From: Patella vulgata
Taxonomy: Eukaryota; Mollusca; Gastropoda; Patellidae
Direction of reading: 5' to 3'
Assembly: GCF_932274485.2 (NCBI RefSeq)
Contig: NC_065880.2
Span: 78,301,730 to 78,365,729 of the forward strand
DNA: 64,000 nt
The notes under the pieces are model-generated. The model was not told where the DNA came from, did no database searches, and saw only the letters and a program-made list of their open reading frames with translations. A program made the position numbers and the translations under genes. This document shows, one piece after another, positions 1 to 11,300 of the stretch. Within the stretch, counting starts at the first letter, position 1. The number at the start of each line of letters is the position of its first letter.

Positions 1-1143
1 GACATTTTGACTCATTTGAGTAGTCATGAAAGGATTGATTTCTACATTGAGATGGGGGGAATCCAAAAATTTTCTGTGAATACCCCTTATTTTACACAAA
101 ATTTGGTGAAATTATAATACTGTTCACTGTATCTGTGCTTTCTGAGGTTGAATAAGCCAAAATTGGGCATTAAAATATTTTTCTTACTATTAGAAATTAA
201 ATAAAAACTGAAAATTGAGAAATTTGCAGTAAAATCACAATTTTTCTCCAAATTTTGATTTTTTTTTTTTAAATTTAACTTTTTTTAGTTTTTCAGTAGT
301 CAAAATATTTTATTCATATTTTCTGAGAGTTTAATCTTCATATTTTCAAAACTAAGGCATATCAGTCTCAGCCTGTCACACATAGACAGGCCACAGATCA
401 CTAAACATTTGCCCATTGACTTTAATGTTAATTCTCGTCTATTAGACCGGCTCTAACTTTTTCCCAAATTTTCGTTGGGTAGAACGCTTTCTACCACAGA
501 TGGAGCAACATGTGGCAACCTCTTGCCCAAAAGCACGTATGAGGTTCACCATGGAAAACTTGAGATACACAAGCTGGAAGTAGAGACAAGAAAACATGCA
601 ATTTCGGACCCTACATTTCAACCTAACCAACCTCTCAACTCTTGTATCCTTCCGCCTCAAAATCATGAATATTCACCAAAACCTGGTAGAAAATGTATTT
701 TCAAACCCTTTTCTTCGATTCTACACCAAAAAGTCAACAAAAATCGCCATGCAAAAGGGGGAAAAAGGGAAAGGGAGAGAAAGACTAAAAATAACTTTTG
801 CCCTACATTCGTGGGTGACGGCATAGAAATATTTGGTGAGCTGTGTCCTATTTACATTTTGCAAGAAACTTGTAAGGATGGAAAATAATCTATAGAATTT
901 CCGTTTTTTGTCATAATTATCGTCTTGATTTTGCGTAAAAGAAGAAATCATGTTATTCAGTAACAATAAGCGAAAAAATGTTACACACATTTTTTTTCGT
1001 GTGACATATTTTGTGACACGCAGTCTACAAAATCAACACGCATTTTGCGTGTTTGCGTCCGTCAAATTCGATCCCTGACAATAGAAAGTTTTATTAAGGC
1101 ATGTTGTTACATTTGGTTACATTACTTTTCTTTCTTTTTCCAG
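1..1143. other. Upstream intron of OSTM1, no gene seen
   Basis: AT-rich sequence before the first recognisable OSTM1 exon, ending in the pyrimidine-rich acceptor at 1129-1143. Open frames around 475-888 show no family resemblance and overlap others on both strands. I find no further OSTM1 exon here. Confidence 0.6.
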
Positions 1144-4009
1144 ATTCCATTATTATTAAAAAACGGTATTAACAAAACAAATGTTTCAGCATGTATAGTA
1201 TGTAAACAGAATTATTCATCTTTAAATGCTCACTATGAAACCATAGTGTCTCAAACATTCCAACGTGTATGTATGGATATTATTGATATGGTAAGTGATG
1301 ATGCTTACTGACAAATGTTAATTCAAAACGGAAACTGGCTATATACCCCATTTTCTTACCCATCATTAGATTCGCTAACATAAGTTCACAAAGCATTCTC
1401 AGACTTAAGTTAAGAATTTACTCAACTTACAATCACTGTTTATTAGAAATATCTTTGATCCAGAAACACATAGTTTATTATTGATGTTTTTGGTACATTA
1501 AAAGAACAAAAGTTTTATGAAGGGCTATATTTTATTTTTTAACTATTATAGCGGGAACTGCCAACTCTTTATCTACTCTCCCATAATGCCCCTTTAAGTA
1601 GACCGTTTTTATATTTTGGAATAAAAACAGCACATATGGTTCTTTTCAAGTGATGTGGGAGTATCTAAGAACCAAAATATTTCTTTTGTTTGGCCTAATT
1701 ATACGTCTATTAAATGGTTTGAGGAAACTATCAGTGTTTACTCTGTCAGAAGATTGGTGCAAGGCGTTTGGTTTGGTAACTATTGAATGAAGAGTAGGGA
1801 TTACCTGGTAATATGGAGAGAAAGAGAGTCCACTGGACACAAAATAGGTCATTTCGGAACTAACACATGGTTCAACTTTATTTCAATAATTCGCTTGCGC
1901 GTAGGGATCTTTAGTGGGAGGAAACCAGAGGACCCAGAGAAAACCTTGAGGTTGGACAGACAACCCTACTCCAAGGCACGTACAACCCAGAAATCGAAAC
2001 TCTGCCAGTTGACTCAATGACAGACCTTATGATACACAGATGCTAACCATTCGGCCATCCAACCCCCCAATATGGCCTAAATACAGATGTCAAAGTATGA
2101 GGTCAGAGGTAGTGTACGGGTTGCAAGTCAGCTCAATGAAAAATCCAATTAAACCAGAAACTGCTTTGATAGGTTATTTTGAATAGTGACAGGAAAGCTG
2201 TGAATGATTACATTTTCCTTTCTAAAGATTGAGCAGCAGTCCAATTGATCACTAAATATTTTTTGTATACTAATGAATTATAATTTGTTTATTTTTTTCA
2301 GATGAATTATAGCAGATTAACATGGGGCAATGACTTACAGTGTTCTCATAGACATGGTGATTTGGGACCAATACTAGGCATAACATTTGTTATGTGCATG
2401 CTACCAGCAATATTTTATATAAGCAACAGAATATTTGGTGCTGCGCAGGAGAAGAGTATTGTGACACGTAAGTTATTAATGACCATCTAAATTCAGGTAT
2501 TCTGTGGAAAGGTATGTCTGATTGTTGTGTGGTAATGGATTTCAGACCCCATCATCAAACTTTTTAAGACTTAAGTTTCTAGTTGGAAGTAAGATTGATT
2601 GACTGAGAAAAGCTTCTAGATAATAGTTTTATTTTTTATTTTTAAAATTTCCATTGCACTGGATATTGTGCTTGGTAATATTTAGATCTTTCGACATAAA
2701 ACCCCAAAATATTTGCCCAACCAATTATAAAAGTAAGAGGACAAAGAGCCATATTCACCCATCCTGTTATAAAACTAAGAGGATAAAGCGGCATATATAT
2801 CGCCCATCGCTTAAGAGTAGTGCACTACTAGTTTGCATAGAAGTTTTTTAACTTTTTCAAAATATGCGAATGCCTACACCATAAGACCATATTTCTTTGT
2901 TTATATCAGAAAATGAAACACCATTTATAGAAATATTATGGTCTGAAAAAAAAATTAGTTGAAATTTCCCTCAAGCCACTGCTGCCTTGCCCACAAAGCA
3001 ACAATATTTGAATAAATCTAAATAAGCACAATCTTGGAAAAAACGTTCTAAATTAACGTGAAATCTGTAATGAGTTTTAGACGTCGACAAAGACTTAAAT
3101 TTACCTATTTAATTAAAGTGCTGATGTCTCTCTCCTTTGGGGTGAAGTGACTTGATGGGTTTGTTTAGGGCATAAAGGGGGTGGGGGACTCAATTAAAAT
3201 ATTCTGATTGTGAATTACGGAATTATCAATTTGCAGAGATACATGGATCTTTCCATTCACATTTTGATTTTTAAAGCCTTTTTTTTTGTAAATGTGATAT
3301 ATTACCAGAATTCTCTGTAGAATTTTAAAAATTGAGTTGGATTATTTTAAACTCGCTCTACTAGACTGGTTTACTCTCATTATGTTGGGTGGGGGTGGGG
3401 GTCGAGAGGCCCCCAAATCTGATTTAAATATTGCTATATCCAGAAATTCTCATATCCCTTAACACTGCTGGAAACTTAAGTTCTCTAAATCTACTACAGA
3501 CAGATAAATTTACCAGTCTTAAAATAATCTTTCGATTTCATTAGTGCAGTCCGAGCAAAACAGTAGGATGTTAAACCTTATTTCATTTCATTTCATTTCA
3601 TTTCATTTCATTTCATTTCATTTCATAATAATCTTGGTGTGGAGTTCAAAATCTGATAAAATTCAAGGCTTTAATTTTATTTTCTGTAAGGCAACACCAA
3701 TTTGATTTTTCATTCTTTGAGTTCTTGATAATAAATTGCCACTTGAATTACGTGAAGAATGTTTTGTTTAAAATTTGGAACTAAAAGCTTCCGAATAGTC
3801 CAACTAAGTACTTTTGGTTTTTAAATAAATCATTTTTTCGAAGAAACAAGGACATTTTTACAGGTGTTACTAAAGAACAGAAAAATCAAATCGATGTGGC
3901 CTTACAAATCAATTTTTTTTATTTTTTAGAGAAAAGGCTTAAAATGCCAGTAAAAGATTATGGTTCAAGACAAGAACAAAATTTATCAAGTAATTCTTCT
4001 TCATCTTAG
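1144..4009 (+). CDS. OSTM1: OSTM1 (osteopetrosis-associated transmembrane protein 1), last three exons, 5' end outside window
   Basis: Exons 1144-1290, 2302-2467 and 3930-4009 join in phase (0, then 1) and end at TAG 4007-4009. OSTM1 is a type I membrane glycoprotein that acts as beta subunit of the lysosomal Cl-/H+ exchanger CLC-7. The first exon holds a Cys-x-x-Cys luminal motif (ACIVCKQNYSSLNAHYE) and VCMDIIDM. The second holds NYSRLTWGNDLQC with an N-glycosylation sequon, then one hydrophobic membrane span (about ILGITFVMCMLPAIFYIS). The third gives a short basic, Ser-rich cytosolic tail (QKRLKMPVKDYG). Order and spacing match the C-terminal third of human OSTM1 as I remember it, including the KRLK tail. 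The upstream luminal exons and signal peptide are not in this window. Splice sites are canonical (gtaagt donors). Convergent with SYCP1. Confidence 0.88.
1815..2069 (-). repeat. SINE-A copy in an OSTM1 intron
   Basis: tRNA-derived SINE in reverse orientation. The 3' tail is a degenerate GA run at 1815. The conserved body (AATTCGCTTGCGCGTAGGG, GGAGGAAACCAGAGGACCC) follows, then the B-box and A-box regions ending at GGCCATCCAACCCCC. Confidence 0.85.
3540..3626 (+). repeat. 5'-truncated SINE-B tail with (TTTCA)n microsatellite
   Basis: Only the 3' end of SINE-B remains (AACAGTAGGATGTTAAACC), followed by about nine TTTCA repeats at 3582-3626. It lies in the last OSTM1 intron. Such 5' truncation is expected for target-primed reverse transcription. 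Confidence 0.8.
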
Positions 4010-4137
4010 CAGTGTCTGAAAAAAAAGATAAAAATAGATTTTTCCACAAATGATTTTAATTCAAGTCAAAATGTCAACTTTACAGCATAAACTCTTTATC
4101 ACAGTCAAATTTAATATCACAGATGTACATTAAATAC

Positions 4138-4143
4138 AATAAA
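4138..4143 (+). terminator. Candidate poly(A) signal of OSTM1
   Basis: AATAAA 129 bases after the OSTM1 stop codon; the nearest canonical hexamer on this strand. Confidence 0.5.
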
Positions 4144-5044
4144 TAATTATACAAACACAAATTCAAATGAAAGAGATGAATTATTCCTTTTAATACTCAT
4201 GTTTTCTTACTTTTATGTACAGTGCAGTTATAGAACCAAATCAAAGAAATCATGCATTCTTAATTTTGTTATTTTTTTTTTAATTTATACCAATATTTAA
4301 TACATGTGCTTATTAAATAAGTTTTAAATAATAAAAGAGTATAAATATGATTAAATGTTATTGTATAACTATCACAGTCTAATTATTCAGGAGTAATTTG
4401 TGAGGAAAACCTATTAGAGGTTTCCTTAAAAATTCTTTCGACCTTATGCAGTGTATTCAATGAAAAGTCAGAGAAGTCCTGCATGTCGTTAATATTGACC
4501 CAGCTGCTTAGAGGGCAAATTAAAGGTTTCTTCATTAAGGCTTCTGACCTAATGCAGAGTATTGAATGAAGAGTCACAGAAGTTATACATTTCAAATAAA
4601 TATTCACCCAACTTATAATAGTAACTGCAGTAATACAGGCAAACAAAACCGACAAGACAAACCTTTGGACAAGGCAAACTACATAGATAAGAGGGAACAA
4701 TTAAGAGTTTTTTCTTGATAAAGCTCCCGACCTAATGCAGAATATTAAATATTGTGTTATGCCCTTGCGTGTCATATAACAGAAAATGTTGAATCATCTT
4801 CTCAGAGGATAAACTTAGATGTTTTCTTATTTAAAAAGGCTCTAGATCTAATGCTGAGTATGGAATTGAGTGTTATGCCTTTGGGTTAATGTCGAACCAT
4901 CTTTTACAATAAACTCAGAAGTGTCCTTTTTTTAAAAATAAGACCAGGAGTATGGAATTGAATGTTATGCTTTTGGGTAAATGTTGAACCAGGAGATAAA
5001 CTCAGATATAATCCTTTAGTGGCATTTAGCAATTGGAAACATAA

Positions 5045-5220
5045 CAAAACTATACAGTTATATGGGACAACAATCACTGGTTTATTATACACAAGCACGA
5101 CGTTTCGATAAGTATTCTCTTATCGCTTGTGCTTGATAACGATAAGAGAATACTTATCGAAACGTCGTGCTTGTGTATAATAAACCAGTGATTGTTGTCC
5201 CATATAACTGTATAGTTTTG
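5045..5220. repeat. Perfect 81-bp inverted repeat with 14-bp spacer
   Basis: Arms 5045-5125 and 5140-5220 are exact reverse complements; the spacer 5126-5139 reads CTTGTGCTTGATAA. The arm contains a smaller palindrome (CGATAAG, AGAATA, CTTATCG) followed by AAACGTCGTGC. It carries TTTATT at 5081-5086 and AATAAA at 5179-5184, so a poly(A) hexamer is offered on each strand between two convergent genes. Confidence 0.9.
5081..5086 (-). terminator. Candidate poly(A) signal of SYCP1 inside the inverted repeat
   Basis: AATAAA on the minus strand about 290 bases past the SYCP1 stop. An ATTAAA variant lies much nearer, at about 5352-5357. Which is used cannot be told from sequence. Confidence 0.3.
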
Positions 5221-5371
5221 ATAAACTCAGATGTTTCCTTTTTTTTTTTAAAATAAGACTCCCGTCCTAATGCAGTGGATGGCATTAAGTTACTATTGCC
5301 TTGGGACAGAAATCTTATGTTGGATCAGCATTACTTTACAATAATAAGATATTTAATGGATCTTATACAGT

Positions 5372-8300
5372 TCAGTCTTCAGGACCAAAACCAAAAACAG
5401 AGTCCAAATCAAACCAGGCCATATCTTCCACTTTATCAGATTTGTGATGTCCCTCTTTACGAAGCTTAGGTGATACAGAGAAGAATTTGGAGCGTGGAGG
5501 TTTATTTGAAGGTGTTCTGGTTGTAGGTGTTGCATGGATGGATTTCAGCTAAAAATATAAAAAGGGATATATCAATACAAAGTCTGAAAGGAAACCACAC
5601 TGAAAATAGATTTGCTTGTTTTATCTTGTCTTGGGATAATCCAAAGCAAAATAATCCTTGTCTTAGATTGAAATGAACTCTTTTAGTGTTGATGAATTTC
5701 TTGCTTGGGATTATTTTGTTTCTCCTTCACCCCAACCAGGTGTTCTTCCACCCATTACATGACATTATAGATTAATTCAACAATTTCCTTTAAAGTTTTT
5801 ATTGCAGTCAAGAACAGTATTTATAACTACTTTTCTCAGGTTACTACTATGAATGAAATGGAGTTTAATGTCCTACTGTTCTGCACCAACTGGGCTAATG
5901 AAGACTGACATACGCTGTACAGTGTGCTATGAGGGAAATTTTGCACAGACAGCAATTGAATTCCTACTGTCAAGGAATCTTTTACATACACGCCAATGAC
6001 TAGAGCTGTTCCTTGCCAGACCATCTGTCCTGCACCACTGACAGGAAATCATGGTGGGAGGAAACCCATGACCCTATTCTCACATACAACCAGGGAATCG
6101 AAACCACGCCAGTTGACTCAATGACAGACCTTATGATACAACGCTAACTATTCGGCCATTTCCCTCCCCCTCCCCCACCAGAAACAATGTTGGAATATCC
6201 CAGCGAATATTCTATACCAATACTGGGAATAAATCCCAGCAACCTTGTTAGTGCCAGAACCTTTCTCAGTGATCCTCTGTGGCTCCCTAACTTGATTATC
6301 AATGTTTTCAGTGGTTACCAAAATGCAAGAGAAAAGCAATCTTACATTTTTGTTGTTTTGTTGACCCTCTTTATTTGGAAACAATGTTTGAAACTGCTCT
6401 TTTTCATTTTCTAAAAAGCCTTTCAATGATGACTGGAAAATAAAAGTGCAAAATTTATTGAATAAAAAAACTCAATATTAAATGTTTACGTAATAAATAA
6501 TACAATTTGGTTACGCAGGTTGTATAAAACAATAATATTTAATCTCCTTAAAGATACGTTCCCAGAAAAGTATTTATCGGGTGGTTATTTCCAATAAAAG
6601 TATGGCAATTTTGGTATATATGGAAAGTAGAAATATCCAATCTTACTAGAAAAATACTCGATTGCCTGAAAAACACTCATGGGGCGCATACAGGACAAAA
6701 ATGTAAGGGTTTCCCTAATTGACAGCCCAACGATTAGTAGTGTTAGTAGGTTGCACGCGGAGATTGAGCGCTTGTTGTACATGTTTGAAAAACTTTATGA
6801 AGAGTTAGACGTATTCGCACCCGTTGCTAGGTACCGAGTGAGGTAAGTCATGTGACACAAACATGACCTCTTTCGGTCGATATTTTTATTGCAATGTTTT
6901 GAGAAGGATTTGAAGCAAAATTATGATAAATTAATTAGTTTGAATATGTGTTTAGTCCAAATTTATCATCAAATCACCCAGTTTGTACCCGTGAATGTAT
7001 CTTTAACCTTTTTACATATAAAACAGGATTCTTCATGACCCCATTTCTACAAAATTTGTTAAAGACTTTTGCTCATATGAAATGAAAATTTAAAAGGTTA
7101 CAAACCTGTTTTGGCTTGACAGGAGGATCTCTAGGTACTCTGTGTAAAGGTGGTGTTTTCATAGACATTTTCTTTGCGTTATTACATACTGTTAATGGTG
7201 TTCTTGGTGATGGTCTAATATGAACTGGTGTAGCACTTCCCTTCTTATATCTCTCAATGTCATCTGGCTATAAGTGTGAAATTTTTTATAAAATAATAAA
7301 TAGATCCCAAGAAACCAATACATGTATACATATTCCTTATATCAATCTTAAATTATTTGATAAACCACATCTGATGATCTCAATTCATTGAGTTGATAAA
7401 ATATCTTTTGTGAGAGAAATACAAACTAGGGTCTTTCATCAATTGGGAAGTGGGGAGAAAACCCACAGGGTTATGCAGGCAACCATAATTACAAGGGTGG
7501 GATCGAAACAATGTCTATTAACTTAATGACAGACCTTTTGATCTAAGTGCACATATTTTCCCCCTTTTATAAGTATGTCAATTTTATTATCATTGTATAG
7601 CCCCAACACCATCAAGATTGGTGAAAAATAGTTGTGTGTCTGACAAATAAATTTCAATAGAGAAATAAACATTACAGTTAACCTTTGTAAAAAAATGCAT
7701 TTTCACAATAACTACCATTTACTTTATTTAAATAAATTGATTTTAGTCAAATAAACAAAGAAATAAACTACATATAAATGTATCTAAATCTTAGGAATTT
7801 TTCTGGGCTGTATACATTGCACTGGTACCTACCTCAACTTCCATCAATTCTGAAGAGGAAGAATCTGAATCGTGTTTCTCGTCATCGGGAATAAAAGCAA
7901 CTCGTCTTTTCTTTGAAACACTATTCAAACCACGAAGTATGCTTCTTTGAGGTGTCATATTTTCATCAACAGGAGTTTTTGGAACTGTCCTTGGTGTGTA
8001 AGTTGGATGTACTTTTGGTGTTGAGGGAATAAAGGTCTTACGAAGTGGCGTTGTTACCTAAAAAGAAAAGAAGAAAGAAATTCAGGTCCTCATCAGTACA
8101 GCATACATTTAGTTATAGCTTTATCAACCTATTGAAAGACACAACACAATTATGGAAAACAATCGATGGTTTGTTCACATAAAGCACATTTCAACAAGTG
8201 TTCTCTTCCAGGAGTTCTGCAAACGCCCCCCCCCCCATACTAATGCTGTATGTACACACCTCTTTAAATATTTTCTGTATTGGTGGTGGACTTGTTTGAG

Positions 8301-11300
8301 TACAGATTGTTTGACTTTCTGCTTTTTCTTTTGGTGTTGATACTTTTGTTGTCAATTCCTTTATTTCTTTTTCCTAAAATAAAAATAACTTACAAAGCAA
8401 TATATCATATTACAGTAGGGCATCATTTGATATAGTTCTAGTTTGTTATCATGTAAACTTACATTGTGGAATATGAATGTTTAACATATCAATTAGTAAT
8501 TTCAAAAAAAGAATATATATGTACAGTTTTTACTCATTTGATTAAAATACAGATGTAATATAGATTTTGTGAGGGAGGTCATGTCAGGGGTCACCCATGT
8601 GATCTTTGACTAAAACACATGATATATTGATGTTTAACGTTTGTTTTGTTTTGTTCCCTACTGCGCTATACATGTCTCTCAAAATTCTGTGCATATCTTG
8701 ACTAGACAGACCGTTTCATTGGCTAATACCCTGCATTAAACAGAATAAACTTTATTTAAACATACATTATGCAAGAGCTAAATCTGCCTATTGCAGGTCT
8801 TTCTTTAGGCCTGAAATGTTATCTAAATTATTAATTAGACATTAATTAACTTATCCAGGCCATAATCAACCCTCGATGGATTGGATTTCTCCGATATTAA
8901 ACAGATTAGAACAGTTCAGCCATACTTTGATTTAAGCTAAAAATGGAGGAGCAAGACTTAGCTTCGAACAACTAGTACAGTGGTTGAAATTATTGCACAC
9001 GTCTTGTCAAACCTTCAAAGGCTAATATCGCAATAGAGTAATTTGAATGAAATTTTGAAATTATTTATCTTACATTATTTATTTTCGAACTATTATAGCA
9101 AGAATGGCTAGCTCTTTATTTAAATCTTATATAATGTATCTTTAAATTCTACCAAAGCCACGGTGGTCCTTGGATTGGCCAAGAAAGTTCTAGAGATTTT
9201 TCAGCATGACAAGATAGCCTGACAAGGAATATCACCTTAAGTTGTTTGGATGGTATGAAAAACCGAGGTCTTGTGTATAAGTTGGTGTGCACTTAAAAGA
9301 ACCCTTGGTAGTTAGAATTTTGATGAAGATTATTCGGGAGTATTCGGGAACATCGCTGTCCAGGAAAATATCTCCCTCATAGCACACTGCATGGCACATG
9401 CCAACCTTCATTTGTCCAGTTTGTGGGAAAATTATGACTTTAAAACCCATTTGATCAGATTGATTATTTATGAATTCAAATTATTTGGCACATCAGTCAT
9501 TGTGCCTCAGTTAATTATTATTGGGTAATTTGTACCTTTTTCTCCAATTTTGATTGAAGCTCCTTTATCTTTTTACCATCATTGTTACTGGTCTGTGATA
9601 AATTCCTCTGAAAAAATTAAATATAGTCCTCCAATAAATCTTTTTATATTAATCCAAAATTCAGTAAAAACTGTTATACTACAAATAGTAAACGAAATTG
9701 AGTAATGACAAGTTGTTTCAATACATCATAAAAAATAGAATTTTGGTGACCTGATTTTTTCAGAAATTGTATTTGTTTATAAAAAATCTATGAATTTATT
9801 GTAATGGTGATCGAAGCAAGTATCTATTTTTAAAAGATTTCCAATCTAATTTCTAACAGTACCTTTTTTTTTTCAAGATCATCTATTTTCTTCTTCAATT
9901 CATCTGTCTCTTTCTTCAAGTCATCACATAATTTATTGTTTTTCTGTTTAGGAATATAAAAACATTATACTAAACCAACATGGGATCAAAAAACTTAGAT
10001 TATATAAGCCTTAGAAACTACCAGTATTAAAACACTTGAGATTCATCTGTAATATATTTTACAAACTTATACCTACCTCTTTCAGATTTGATGACTGATC
10101 AAACTTTGTCCTCAGGGAATCAAGCTCTTTCTCTTTCTGATCAACAATTTTCTGGTTTTCCATTTTATACTTCTGAAGAGTAGCCATCATATCAGCAATT
10201 TGAGCATCACTTCGACCAATACTATCATTTTTATCTTTTACTGCTTGGTGAAGCTGATTCTTTATATCGGCCATCTTATGAAAAAAGGCATGTACAAGTC
10301 ATAATCAATTGCTATGAAATTCTTATTGACATGGGGTGCGGGTCAAATGGTTTAACACGTGTCTTTGAGTCAACTTGTACGTGACACGGAATAAAGTTGT
10401 CTTTCAAATCTTGCAGGTTTTCTCCCACTGCTCAAGACCCCTAAAAATCTAATTTCACTTTATGTTAAAAATAGTATGTATAGTGGGTTGTTGATGTTCC
10501 TTGAAAATTGTTCAAGTTATCTCTTCTCTTTTGACGACTTCTTTTCGGGTCTTTAAACCATATATATTTAAAATTGACCCCACCCTCAATTTGTGCACAT
10601 ATCTCCCAAACCCCTAAAATCAAAAATGTATCTCTTTTACAGTCAATATTCTAATATCACACTTTTCAGTGTTCAGTTATCTTTCTAACAATATCTTCTT
10701 CAATTGGGTTAAACATTCAAGTTTTAATCAGAGCTTCTACTCCCTTCTTTTATATTCTCAGATTATACATGTACTGGCTAGAAAACTGGCTTATATAGGC
10801 TCTGTATTAGAGTAAGGGAGAGTGAAATGGGGTTTAAAGTTCACTAGACACAAACTAGGTCATTTCGGGACTAACATATGGTTCAATTTTAATTCAATAA
10901 TCTTTTTTTATAAACAATATTTATTCAGAAACTGAGGGGATTGGGGAACAGGCAAAGCCTATATAAACTCTCTTGTGCATAGAGGTCTTTAGCAGTGAGA
11001 GGAAACGGCAGGACCCGAAGAAAACCCATGAGGTTGGACAGGTGACCATACTCCTTGTCACATGCAACCAGGGAATCGAAACCATGCCAGTTGACTCAAT
11101 GACAGACCTTATGATACAGTGCGCACACGCTAACCATTCCACCATCCACCCACCCTCCTCCTGCATTAGATGGGTTTGATGGTCAAACTCATGCGCTTTA
11201 GATCATAAGGTATGTCATAGAGTCTTAAGTGGCATGATTTTGATCCTAGGAGTAGGGTCGCCTGTCCAACCTCATGGGTTTTCAACAGGTCCTCTGTTTT

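Larger units (their letters stand above)
4393..5330. repeat. Degenerate minisatellite, units of roughly 100-130 bp
   Basis: Five to six diverged direct repeats in the gap between OSTM1 and SYCP1. Recurrent blocks are AAACTCAGATGTTTCC, GACCTAATGCAGAGTATT, GTTATGCCTTTGGGT and GTTGAACCATCTT. Examples start near 4393, 4510, 4690, 4800, 4907 and 4990. The last unit is split by the inverted repeat at 5045-5220. Confidence 0.65.

Noticed and set aside
475-888. 137-codon open frame on the plus strand
   Set aside because: Overlaps open frames on both strands, low-complexity Lys/Arg-rich end, no match to OSTM1 or any family, no splice context.
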